Of a stretch of 64,000 bases of DNA, positions 12,057 through 22,157 are shown piece by piece (within the stretch, counting starts at the first letter, position 1; each line of letters begins with the position of its first letter). This DNA is from Heliopora coerulea (lineage: Eukaryota > Cnidaria > Anthozoa > Scleralcyonacea > Helioporidae): assembly GCA_030142905.1 (NCBI GenBank), contig JASJOG010000584.1:38076-102075 (forward strand), given 5' to 3'. Below the pieces are notes generated by a model, which worked only from the letters and a program-made list of their open reading frames with translations, made no database searches and was not told the DNA's origin. The translations under genes and the position numbers were made by a program.

Positions 12057-12758
12057 ATGTTTGTAGAAAAAGTATTGGATTTAAGTGATGGTGTATGGGG
12101 CAGGCCAGGAGGAATTGCTATACAGTTTAAATCTGAAGATATCTATCTTCGATGGTATACAGATACAAAATCAATCACTTTAAATGGTAAAATGAAGGAC
12201 GAAATAAGCGAGAAATTGAATTCGGTGGCTGTTATATCGGGGAAGCTGGCAAATTCAAGCGAAGGCTCGAAACAAGACGGCCATGTTGAAGAAAGGCATG
12301 TTACTTCGACTTTGAATATTAATGACTCGAGAGACGTGAATGATGTGAACCGCCCATTTGTTGATGAAATGTTCAAAAATGCTTTCAATTATTTAGAGAA
12401 TGAAATTAATGAATTAAATTCTGCATTTCTTAAGAAAGTTAATGATCTGAAACGAACGATGTTTGGAACAAAAAACAATGAACAACAACCTTTAATAAGC
12501 AAATTAGAACGGGCAAATAAAGATTTACAGAATGAAAACCAAGCTCTTCAGGATAAGATTACTAATTTATCTCTCATAGCATCGGATATGAACACAAAAA
12601 TCAAAGAAATGGATAATGAAAGACAGAGTCTTATAATAACATTAAGGCTCATACAATCGTCTCCGTCTCCCGAAGCTTATACTGAACAACAACCATTTCA
12701 AAAGTCTCAGAATAAAACAAAACAAATTGCTAAACGAAGACAAATAGAAACAAAATAA
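12057..12758 (+). pseudogene. LINE ORF1, N-terminal coiled-coil part
   Basis: A 233-codon frame. The N-terminal 50 residues hold GVWGRPGGIAIQFKSEDIYLRWY, a short globular stretch of unknown fold. From about residue 110 on, the protein is a long charged heptad-like coiled coil (SKLERANKDLQNENQALQDK). LINE ORF1 proteins commonly trimerise through such coils and bind RNA; that role is inferred. The frame ends where a foldback repeat interrupts the ORF, and its natural continuation is the esterase frame at 13226. Confidence 0.6.
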
Positions 12759-12780
12759 ATGGTTTGAACCTGGGAGAATC

Positions 12781-13088
12781 GTGACATGTTTGAGGAAATT
12801 GATCGTCGAGGTTAGTGTAGTCTTGAGAAAGACTGTTGGTTGAAGTGACAAACGTTTCGACAGCCTTAGCGGCGGTCATCTTCAGAGTCAAAAGGAGAGT
12901 AAATGCCAGGTTCGCCTGTATTTGTATCTGGCTCGTGGCAGATACAAATAGAGGCGAACCTGACATTTACTCTCCTTTTGACTCTGAAGATGACCACCGC
13001 TAAGGCTGTCGAAACGTCAGTCACTTCAACCAACAGTCTTTCTCAAGACTACACTAACCTGGACGATCAACTTCCTCAAACATGTCAC
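12781..13088. mobile_element. Foldback (inverted-repeat) insert in LINE ORF1
   Basis: Two arms of about 150 bp (12781-12931 and 12940-13088) are near-perfect reverse complements around an 8-nt centre, so the whole 308 bp can fold back. The 12 bases ACAAATAGAAAC occur on both sides (12740-12751 and 13087-13098), consistent with a duplicated target, though 29 bp of extra sequence lie between the left copy and the arm. No transposase is encoded. Each arm contains a CTGAAGATGA...GTCGAAACGTC series resembling a degenerate hammerhead core. Confidence 0.75.
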
Positions 13089-13225
13089 AAATAGAAACGG
13101 AAAGATCTGAGACCGAGCAATCAGGCATTCAATTAAGTAATCGTTATGAAATTCTAAGTACCGATGATGACGATGAGCAGTAGGGTATCAAATCAAAGTC
13201 TACCTCGGCATTTAAAGACAGCAAG

Positions 13226-13780
13226 ATGGAACAGATTCAACACCACAATAAGCAATCAAACACCCAGAAAAGTCTCGACATGGACAATGCAAAGTCAACT
13301 AAAGTCTCAGTCACAACCCTTGGAGACTCAATGGTAAAGATGTTACAACCAACAAAGCTTACTCGCTCAATCGGTCAAAGAGTTCAAGTGAAAACTTTCC
13401 CAGGAGCAACAATAGTGGATATGGAGCATTATGTACAACCAACTTTACGTAAAAAGCCCAAGCTAGTTGTCTTACACGTTGGAGCCAATGATATACAGCA
13501 CAAGGAGCCAAAGGAGTTAGCAGATGATATGAAGTTGCTGTGCCAAGGTATGGTAACTAAAAATCCATCTACTGAAATAACTATATCTGAATTTGTTCGG
13601 AGACAAGATGCAGCGATGAACATTAAAATACAGGAAACTAATTCACTGCTGTCTGATCTTTGCAAAGAGTACAATTGGTACTTCGTTGGACATGAGAACA
13701 TATATACTAAGCACCTAAATGGATCAGGACTGCATTTAAACAGGCAAGGCACCGCAATATTAGCCAAAAAATTACATTGA
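13226..13780 (+). pseudogene. LINE ORF1, SGNH/GDSL esterase domain
   Basis: A 184-codon frame with the SGNH hydrolase blocks: TTLGDSMVKM (nucleophile Ser, block I), VLHVGANDIQH (block III G-x-N-D) and GSGLHLNRQG (block V, catalytic His). The Asp that usually precedes the His in block V is Ser here. Esterase domains occur in ORF1 of CR1/L2-type LINEs, where lipid or membrane interaction has been proposed. It is out of frame with the coiled-coil part because of the foldback insert and further changes. Confidence 0.75.
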
Positions 13781-13823
13781 CATTTTTAAAAACTGACTAG
13801 TAGATGATAAATAGAATCAATCA

Positions 13824-14652
13824 ATGGATTACATAAATCAAGGTAAACATTTAGAATCGGATTTTGTAATCAACAACAAAACAAAAAAGAATAATATATT
13901 TCGTACCGAGTACAACCCCTACATTAATAGTGAGCCTGAGGTTAGTGTTCAACAATCGATTTCAAATATGCAAGAGTTTAAAATAGCTTTTTTAAACGTT
14001 TCCAGTTTGCTAAAACATATTGATGAACTTAGTATTTTTATGAACAATAAAGAAATAGATATTCTAGCAATTATCGAGACTCGATTAGACAATAGCATCC
14101 CAATTCAATTAATAGCAATTCAAGGTTATAGTTGGACATACAAACATAGAAATAGATCTGGTGGTGGTATTGGATTCTACATTAAGGAATCAATTAATTA
14201 CCGAATTAGATCTGATTTAAATGATTCTGACATTGAAATTCTTACAATTGAAATTGTCAAAAAAAAATGTAAAACCTTTCTTAATTACCACATGGTATCG
14301 CCCACCCAGCGATCCAATTGATTCTCTCTATAGATTCGAGAATTGTTTGCAATTGATTAATCAAACCGATGAAGAAAGCATAATCTTAGGTGATATGAAT
14401 TACGACTTCTTTCCCACTGAAATTTCATCTCAAGCTTTCGAACTTAAATTCATCACAAGATTTTGCCAATATGAGCAACTAATTAAAGGTCCAACCAGAG
14501 TTACTGAAAATTGTCAAACTCTTATTAATCATTTTTATACCACAAATTCTAATTATATTATTTCATGCGGAGTTTCAACTGTATGCATAAGTGACCATTA
14601 TTTAATTTATGGGATCAGAAAATCTAAATTTATTAAGGAAAGAGGAAAATAA
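13824..14652 (+). pseudogene. LINE ORF2, APE-type endonuclease
   Basis: Two overlapping frames (13824-14321 and 14221-14652) carry the exonuclease-endonuclease-phosphatase series: FLNVSSLLKHIDEL, DILAIIETRLDNSI (catalytic Glu block), RSGGGIGFYIKESI, then YRPPSDPIDSLYRFE and IILGDMNYDFF (Asp/Asn block), ending with SDHYLIYGI (His block). A frameshift lies between 14260 and 14320, at or just after an A-rich run. This domain nicks target DNA for target-primed reverse transcription. Confidence 0.8.
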
Positions 14653-14843
14653 TTGAATACCGTGACTATAAGAAATTTGATAAATAAGCATTTTTATACG
14701 ATCTGCAAAACGTCTTTTTCAACTTTAAACTTAACCAGGAGGATGTGAATTTATCTTGGCTAATTTGGAAGAACATGTTATTTAAAATTTGAGATAAACA
14801 TGCGCCGGTAAAAAAGCGGAAAATATCGAGTAAGCGCCTGGCA

Positions 14844-16798
14844 ATGCTAACGAGTGATTTAATACACGAAAAGCACCATCTTAAATTCTTACATAGAAAG
14901 GCGCGTTCAAACGATACTCCTGAGAGTTGGCTGACTTACAAGAAGGCAAAAAATTGTTACAACAGACACATAAAAAATTCTAAACGTTATTATTTTGAAA
15001 AAAGATTACATAGCCATTCGGGCAATATAAAGCAGACCTAGAAAACAATTAATGAAATTTTGAATAAATCTTCAAGTAGGAACAAAATTAATGAAATAAA
15101 AGATGAAAATGGAGAGAAACTCGATGGAACATCTATTTCAAATGTGTTTAATAAATACTTTGTTGAATTAGGCGAAAAGTTAGCTAGTGAAATTCCTCAA
15201 TCTAATGTTTCCCCTATGAGTTATTTGAATGAAATTAATCTTCAAAAACATACATTTCCCTATTTTTATGAAATTGTTGTTAACGACGTTCAATTCCTAC
15301 TTCAAAATTTAAATACTTATAAAGTATCAGGAATTCACGGTATATCTGCAACAATTTTAAAAATAGCGGCACGATGTATTTCGCCATTCCTCACATTAAT
15401 ATTTAATCAGTCTATATTAACTGGAGTTTTCCCAAATGATTGGAAAATATCCAGAATTATGCCTATTTATAAATCGGAGGCCAAGGATGAAATGACAAAT
15501 TACAGACCAATATCTATAATATCGGTAGTTGCAAGAATTTTTGAAAAGCTAATCTACACCAGATCTATGATTATTTAAACAACTATAACTTACTAACAAA
15601 TTCCCAACATGGGTTTCGACCTTTTCATTCAACAGTTACTGCGTTATTAGACATTACTAATAAATGGTATTAAAGCATTGATATCGGCAAAATTAATGGG
15701 GTCGTATTTTTAGATCTCAAGAAAGCATTTGATACTGTTGATCATGATATTTTGTTAGATAAAATTGGATATTATGGAATTAAGGGGTCTGCGTATTCCT
15801 GGCTAAAGTCTTATCTGTCAAACAGGACCCAGTATTGCTATGTGAATGACAACCAATCTAGCCCACTAATAATGAAAACAGGTATACCACAAGGTCCAGG
15901 CTTAGGACTATTGTTGTTTCTTATATACATCGATGATTTACCAAATTGCTTAGAAACGGCAGAACCGCATTTGTTTGCTGACGATACTCAAATTGCAAAA
16001 GCAAGCCATGATATAAATGAAATTGTTGAAACATTGAGCGATGATTTAAATAATGTTGCGAATTGATTGTCGCAAACAAATTAACTCTTAATAAAAGCAA
16101 AACGGAGTATATGTTCATTGGTTCTAAGAGACGATTAACCCAATTAACATCTAACCCAACTATATATGTAGGAAATTTCAATATTAAAAGGGTAGAAAAG
16201 ACAAAATTTTTGGGTCTGAATATAGATGAGTCTTTGAGCTGGAATGCGCACATTGATTACATTATAAGTAAAGTCACTTCAGGTCTTGGTATTCTTCGAC
16301 AGTTACGAGATACGGTTGATTTCTCTACTTTACTAATCATATACAATTCGTTAATCCAACCGTATTTCCATTATTGTGCACAAATATGGGGTTGTCTTGG
16401 TAGTACATTATCAAATAAACTACAGAAGCTCCAAAATAGAGCATTTCGTATAATTACTTGAGAGAGTTATTTAACAAGATCAACTGACATTCTAAGTAGA
16501 CTAAATATTCCAAATCTTAAGCAAAGAAGAAATCAGCAACTTTCAATTCTTATGTACAAAATAAATAAGAAATTGGTCCCAGAATACTTGGGAGATATGT
16601 TTACGGATACCAGTGATACACAATCATAATACTAGACAGTCAGATGTCAATTTGGCTTTGCCAAAACCAAGAACAAATTATATGAAACGCTCATTTAGCT
16701 ATAGAGGCGAAGAAAATTGGAACACATTAAACAATAGCCTTAAAAAATCAGAAAGCGTTACCATTTTCAAATCTTTGCTAAGACGTAAAATGAGATAA
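14844..16798 (+). pseudogene. LINE ORF2, reverse transcriptase
   Basis: Frames at 14844, 15060, 15752, 16063 and 16613 follow each other as one broken RT. Recognisable blocks are GIHGISATILKIAA, NDWKISRIMPIYKS then TNYRPISIISVVARIFEKLI, the palm block VFLDLKKAFDTVDH near 15710, the conserved G-x-PQG motif (TGIPQGPGLGLLLF), and the catalytic box LFADDTQIA near 15972. The thumb and C-terminal region run to 16798. Stops at 15576, 15672, 16063 and 16459 and several frame changes inactivate it. Confidence 0.85.
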
Positions 16799-17170
16799 TA
16801 AAATATATATGCACACAATCATCTACATGCACCGATGCACGCGTATATATATAACTGTATTTCAATATAATTTATATTTGTTTTTATTGTGATTTGTTTA
16901 TCTATTAATTTTAGTTTTATTATTGTAAATAGTAGATAAGAATAGGTTGTTAAATTTTGTAAATAAGCTCGGCCAGTCAGAAGATCACTCTTTTTTTTCT
17001 TTTTCCTTTTTATAACAGTGAAATTGTACTTTGTTAAAATATTTTAATAATAATAATAAAATAAATAAGGTTCAAGTTTGACATATATGTGCGACCTAAG
17101 CGGAAGCTACTATATATTAATGCAGTTTATGTTTTTAGAAATGTGAGAGCTTGGATATATCTTGAGATAG

Positions 17171-17197
17171 ATGAACGATCGTCAAGCTCCATACTCA
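17171..17197. repeat. 27-bp perfect direct repeat, copy 2
   Basis: Exact copy of 11777-11803, again directly beside a tRNA-like SINE unit. Confidence 0.85.
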
Positions 17198-17290
17198 AAC
17201 CATACTCATGGTTAAAGCGTCTCACCGGTCATTAGAAGGTTGCAGGTTCGATCCCAGTTTGAGACTCAGAAATCGTTTTTCAGAGGTAAT
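17198..17290 (+). repeat. tRNA-derived SINE unit
   Basis: Plus-strand tRNA-like core with GGTTAAAGCGTCTCACCGGT, AGAAGGTTGCAGG and the B-box GGTTCGATCCC. It is in opposite orientation to the unit at 11804-11895. No clear SINE tail was identified. Confidence 0.65.
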
Positions 17291-17572
17291 GAACATTACC
17301 ATCTTTGTTTTTTGTTTTGTTACTTGTGCAAGTAAGCCGGTTCGGTCTTCTCAAGTGGAAAGGCAGTGTAACTTATCTCGGGCGCAGAACTCCGTTTTTC
17401 CCACGGTATTTTTTGTTGTTGTTGCCTTGTGTGTGTGATAGAGTGTTGTGAAAGGCCAGAGATAATAAACCGTTCTTGATATCCTGAGCTTTAGATCGTG
17501 TGGTAATTTCTTTCAACGACCAGTTCACACTCGAGGCTTCCATATCGTTACACTTCCAATGACAGCAGAAAC

Positions 17573-17606
17573 AATACAATACAATACAATACAATACAAT
17601 ATAATA
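17573..17606. repeat. ACAAT microsatellite
   Basis: About six copies of the pentamer ACAAT in tandem. The 17300-17570 stretch before it has no gene, but contains an AATAAA-like signal followed by TTACA, and could be a solo-LTR-like remnant. Confidence 0.8.
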
Positions 17607-17884
17607 TTTAATAATTTCTTAAAATTAATACAAATTAATCACTAACCCACAAGTAGCATAAGCTAATCGTGGCGGATGGTGATAACATATTAAACTCGTA
17701 AGAACTAGAAAAACGAATAAATTACAAACACTCTCAGTGAGTAGCTAGAAATAATAAATAACTGATATAAGTCTGATCGGTCATTATAGTTTTCTACTTA
17801 GAGATAACAAATTAAACAAAATATTTGGGAAGTTCCTTTCTTAGTGTCGTCATATCAATATAGATTCCTCATCATCCAAAACTT

Positions 17885-20221
17885 TCAAGAAAAGCTCATG
17901 TATTTTTTCTTAAAAACACTTCTATTCGTTTTCCGAAATCTTTCTGGAATACTATTCCATACTTTTGCTCCTAATCGTGAAAATGATTCGTTTTGTATAT
18001 TTAATCTTAGATATTTTATATAATAGTTTGCTGCAGCAGAAGATCTTGTAAAGCATGGACGTATTTCGCTAGTCTCAATGAATAGATCCAAAAAGTTAGA
18101 GGGTACCCGTTTATTTGAAACATCGTGCATTAAGCACGCAACAGATTTATAATAAAGCATGTTTGTAGGAAGGGTTTTTGTGGAAACAAAAAGTGGAATA
18201 GCATGTTTTCTGTTACTAGTGAAATGCATAAGGCAATCTGTCTGAGCTGCTTAACCCCAAACTGCTATGTCATAAGACATAAAAGGAAACACATGTGATT
18301 GATAAATAGTTAAAAGAGTAGACAATGGTACAAAATGTCTTAATCCGGCGATAATTCCAATTGTTTTACTTATCTTTGAAGCAATATGATCAACATAATG
18401 TTTCCAAGTAAGGTTGCTGTCTATCAAAATTCCAAGATATTTTAACATATTCTTTACATTTAAGATAAACATATGTATTGGTTTTCCTATCAAATATTCT
18501 AAAGTTTACTTGACAATAAATCGCCTTCTGAAAAGGTCGAAAAATGACAATTTGTTTTCTGTAAATTTAATGTTAATTTATTTGCTAATATCCGTTCACA
18601 GATCTTTGCCAATTCCTTATTAATAACAGACTCCAACGATTTTAACTTTTTTGTCAGCATATAATAAGTTAGTGCCATCAGCAAATAAATAGAACTGAAA
18701 TTTATCTGAAGAGGTATAAATATCATTAATATAAATTAGAAATAAGAAAGGACCTAATACAGACCCCTGTGGTACATCGCATGATATTTTTTATCTTCTT
18801 GAGATTTTAATATCAATTTGAGTTGTTTGAGTGTGGCCAGGTAAGTATGAACAGAACCAATCATTAGCAATGCCTCTAATACTGTAGTATTGAAATTTAT
18901 TCAATAATATGGTATGGTCGACTGCATCAAAGGCTTTCTTTAGATCGATAAAAATGCCGCATGAAAAAGCTTTTTATCCATATTATGTTGTATTTGATTT
19001 ACAATATCTAAAGTTGCATAGTGCGTAGAATGCATTTCTCGAAAGCCATATTGACATTTATATAAAATATTATTAAATTAGCTTTTCAAAAATTTGATTA
19101 AAATTAGAAAGAAGAAAGATCGGTCTGTAATTACTTGGATCAGTCTCATCTTCATTTTTATAGATAGGTTTAATTTTAGCATATTTAAATTTGGAATGAT
19201 AAATACCTGTCTGTATCGAAATATTCATCAATTCTGCTACAGACCTGCTAACGATCTGTGTTGAGCATCTTAAAATACGATTCGAACATAAATATAATAC
19301 ACACGTTTTATTGACTGGAATAGATAATATTTCAGTTTCTGTTTCAGCAGATAAAATAGTATCAATAAAAAGAGTTGGGATTGCTATAATCTTTCAATCG
19401 GTAAAGTGTTGGTTAGAAGAAGGTAAATTCAATGCAAATTTGGGTCCGATTGAAGCAAAATAATTATTTGTAATATGAGAGAGTTCAGTGGAATCCTGCA
19501 CCAAACGCCCATTATTTGGGCTTTTTAAACTAATTATAGACTTTCTATTTTTCTTTTTACAATTAATTAAGTTATTATTTCCTTCCCAACTCTTTTTCGT
19601 ATCGTTAAAATTGTCACTAAATAAACTAGTGTAATAATGTTTTTCGCTTATACGAGTAAGTGTTAAGATTTTGCGCCTGTACAGTTTATATCTATCTGTG
19701 AATCGTGAATAAAGTAACTTATTTTTTTATTTTTATTGATTTGGGTAACCCTTTGGTTATCCAAGGTTTAGAAAGCTGTTTAACTTTACGTTTAGAGATA
19801 GATTTCAGAGGAGCATGCAAATTTACTAGATTATTTATTTTTTATATAAAATTGAAAATATCGTATTTTGATCATTATTTCCTTTGGAGATAACAAGATC
19901 CCAATTGATTTGGGAAAGATCATTGTTCAATTTTGTTTCAGAAAAACTTGAAAAATCACGAATTTTATTATTACGAAGTTTTGGTTAAATCTTTGGTAAG
20001 GTAACAATACAAAATTGTGAATAGTGGTCACTGATATCAGAAACTATATTACCACTCCATATTGTATCTTCAATTTTGTTTATCAAAATGTTGTCAATAA
20101 GTGTGGCCTTATTGTTATATACTCTTGTTGGTTTGTCAATTGATGGAATAAAAGAATAACTTTGAAAAGAAAATAAATTTTTAGCATAATTACAATTTTC
20201 AGATTTGAGAGAGATCAATAT
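17885..20221 (-). pseudogene. Minus-strand LINE, 3' part (endonuclease end to reverse transcriptase)
   Basis: Read on the minus strand from 20221 downward. The end of an APE endonuclease (19985-20218, with NKATLIDNILINK and IVSDISDHYSQFCIV) is followed by a heavily decayed RT region. Blocks similar to the 12-17 kb LINE are seen at 18251-18493 (YLGILIDSNLTWKHYVDHIASKI) and 17885-18229 (C-terminal region). The frame is broken many times between 18730 and 19980. The 5' part of the same endonuclease continues at 37736, on the other side of the Polinton. Confidence 0.8.
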
Positions 20222-20227
20222 TGAAAT
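20222..20227. repeat. Target-site duplication TGAAAT, left copy
   Basis: Six bases immediately before the first base of the Polinton, repeated at 37730-37735. Six-bp duplications are the known hallmark of Polinton/Maverick insertion. Confidence 0.9.
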
Positions 20228-20545
20228 AGTAGTCTATATAATGGGGATTCTAGCACATTCCTTTCTGATGACGTCACTTCCGGTCGCTTTCTGGTCAAAA
20301 TTTTTCAAAGTGTCGTGGGGGGTTTCCCTGTGCCGATTCTAGCGCATTTTCTGAATTTTAATGAGCTTCCGAAAATTGATGACGTCATCACCTGTCAATC
20401 AAAATTGTTGTGTGACCACGCCCACTTCCAAAATCCGGTTTGAACCAGATTTTGGAAATGAGTCAATTTTCTCACATTCTCGAAATGAGTCAATTTTCTC
20501 ACATTCTCGAAATTGACCAATTTTCTCACATTCTCAAAATTAATC
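20228..20545 (+). repeat. Polinton left terminal inverted repeat with 27-bp subterminal repeats
   Basis: The first 230 bp match the reverse complement of 37490-37729 closely; the right copy has about a dozen extra bases. It contains two TGACGTCA octamers (20269-20276 and 20380-20387), which match the CREB/ATF consensus. The inner part (about 20455-20545) holds three tandem copies of a 27-bp unit around CACATTCTCGAAAT, mirrored in the right repeat. The termini are expected integrase and terminal-protein priming sites. Confidence 0.9.
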
Positions 20546-20556
20546 ATTATAAATAA

Positions 20557-20937
20557 ATGGGTCATTGTATTTCAAAAACAAAAAGTGAAAATAATATTGA
20601 AAATTATGAAGACAGAAAATCAGGTTCAAGTCTTGGACGTTCAGATATTAACCTTCATGGGTATCCCCCAATAAATTTTAGAAAAGTTTAAAAAAGCGGT
20701 TTTAGAATTGGTGCGCATGTTGATATCGGTTTTAAAGATTTTGAAGCTGGTGCGAATTTTGGAAGTAATTCTGTTGAAGAGGTTAATTTTTCAGAAAATA
20801 ATAGTCATTTAAAATTATTAAAGTCTCTTGAAAATGAAAATAAAAATGACACAGAAAAAGACAAAATAATTGCTTCACTAATTAATTTAAAAAATGATAA
20901 TGTTAACAAACCAAAACCTAAAAATGAAGATGAATAA
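20557..20937 (+). pseudogene. Putative N-myristoylated Polinton protein, one in-frame stop
   Basis: The frame of 127 codons opens at ATG 20557 inside the element's ATAAATG start motif. It begins MGHCISKTKS, which fits an N-myristoylation signal (Gly2, Ser6) with a Cys4 that could be palmitoylated. A TAA at 20689-20691 (codon 45) interrupts it. The same frame then stays open for 82 codons (FRIGAHVDIGF, DFEAGANFG, then a Lys/Glu/Asn-rich tail) to TAA 20935-20937. The frame continuing after the stop argues for a recent nonsense mutation. Function is unknown; membrane-targeted virion or assembly protein is a guess. It is too short for most ORF callers. Confidence 0.6.
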
Positions 20938-20973
20938 TTTTGTAATTTTATAATAAATCAATATATTATAAAA

Positions 20974-21537
20974 TTAATTTGTTGAGGATGTTGATTCTTC
21001 TGTCGGAGGTGTTGATTCTTCTGTCGGAGGTGTTGATTCTTTTGTTTTAGATTGTTTTTTAATAACATGTTTTCCGACAGTAATTCCGCCAGATAATATC
21101 CCAAGATATGGTAGATATGGACTTAGTTTTTCAACTACAGATTTTACATCTCTTTTTAATAATTTATCTTTCGTCAGTTCTTTTTCTAATTCTTCACTGC
21201 TTTCAATTGCTTCTAAACCACCTAATAAATCTGCAAATTTACTAATTAATAAATCTGTTAAAAAGACATTTGCTTTTTCTGCTTGTTTAATTTCATATTC
21301 AGCATGAATTTTTAATATAACTTTATCACTTGCTTTTTTCAAATTTTGCACCGATTGACTAATTTCACCATCTTCAGAAAGTCTTATCAATTCTTCGCGT
21401 TTTTTCATTACTTCTTTTTTCAAATCTTGCGTTTTACTTTCTTGATCATCCAACTGATCATGCTGATTACTTGCGGATGTATTTGATTCCATTTGCGGGA
21501 ACTCTGGTAGATCATTACGCTCACTATTTTCACTCAT
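20974..21537 (-). CDS. Polinton coiled-coil protein with C-terminal PPTEE repeats
   Basis: 187 aa, not recognised. The N-terminus is Ser/Asn/Gln-rich and disordered. Residues about 35-130 are charged and probably coiled coil (QDLKKEVMKKREELIRL). A weakly hydrophobic segment (PYLPYLGILSGGITVG) follows near residue 145, then a Thr/Pro/Glu tail with repeats of STPPTEE. Its start (ATG at 21535-21537) overlaps the stop of the ATPase gene by 8 bp, which suggests co-expression with packaging functions. A virion structural or scaffold role is inference. Confidence 0.7.
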   Translation of the reverse strand: MSENSERNDLPEFPQMESNTSASNQHDQLDDQESKTQDLKKEVMKKREELIRLSEDGEISQSVQNLKKASDKVILKIHAEYEIKQAEKANVFLTDLLISKFADLLGGLEAIESSEELEKELTKDKLLKRDVKSVVEKLSPYLPYLGILSGGITVGKHVIKKQSKTKESTPPTEESTPPTEESTSSTN

Positions 21538-22141
21538 TTATTTTATAACCAAATGGAAAAATTAAATTAATTTCCAACCATGAATATTTTTTTGTTTTTA
21601 ACATTTCTAAAATTTTTTCCAATTCTTTGCGGTCATCCACACCTAAATATTCTTGAATTATTGTTGTCATATCTTTTTTATTTGGATTATAAAATGTGAC
21701 TAATTTTGAAATATTTTCTCTAAATGGTTTTGCAATACTTGTAAATTGTTGTATAATTACAACAACGGAAAGATTATAATGTCTAGCACTAAATCCCAAT
21801 TTAACCAATTCACTTGTTCTATTTTTAACATTTTTACCACTTGCACAATCATCCAATATGATTAAACTTTTGGTTCCTTTTGAAAAATTTACTATAAATT
21901 TTAGCCAATCTTCAACGTTGTCTTGATCACAAGGAATTGTAATAAAATCTTCATCTTTATCATATTTCCAATTTTCATAAGTTTTATTCCATTCAAACGT
22001 AGGACAAATTAGAAAAATATAATCAAAATAATTTCTATATTCATTTTCTATAAAATCCAAAAGATATTTTGTTTTTCCACAAGCAGTCATTCCAACAATT
22101 ATCATATTAAATGGTTTAATTTCATACTTTGTTTCATTCAT
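21530..22141 (-). CDS. FtsK/HerA-type genome-packaging ATPase
   Basis: 203 aa, intact. Walker A is GMTACGKT (residues 17-24), directly after a short beta strand. Walker B is SLIILDDC with acidic Asp97-Asp98. A later VVVIIQQFTSI strand with Gln-Gln fits the sensor region of the A32-like branch. Polinton and virophage relatives use this enzyme to pump DNA into capsids. The length of about 200 aa is usual for Polintons. Its 3' end overlaps the next gene, and its start lies near the capsid gene, giving an expression block. Function is by family; the motifs are seen directly. Confidence 0.9.
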   Translation of the reverse strand: MNETKYEIKPFNMIIVGMTACGKTKYLLDFIENEYRNYFDYIFLICPTFEWNKTYENWKYDKDEDFITIPCDQDNVEDWLKFIVNFSKGTKSLIILDDCASGKNVKNRTSELVKLGFSARHYNLSVVVIIQQFTSIAKPFRENISKLVTFYNPNKKDMTTIIQEYLGVDDRKELEKILEMLKTKKYSWLEINLIFPFGYKINE

Positions 22142-22157
22142 TTTTTATTTTTGTTGT

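Larger units (their letters stand above)
11990..17070 (+). mobile_element. Nearly full-length CR1/L2-like LINE, inactive
   Basis: One plus-strand non-LTR retrotransposon holds ORF1 (12057-13780: coiled coil then SGNH esterase, split by a foldback insert) and ORF2 (13824-16798: APE endonuclease then reverse transcriptase). A microsatellite-like TAA-rich 3' tail lies at about 17045-17070. This arrangement, with an esterase in ORF1 and a simple-repeat tail, is known for CR1/L2-type elements. The 5' boundary is a guess from where recognisable sequence begins. Several frameshifts and stops make it non-autonomous. Confidence 0.75.

Noticed and set aside
17300..17570. Solo LTR with polyadenylation signal
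   Set aside because: No matching second copy, clear ends or target duplication could be found by eye.
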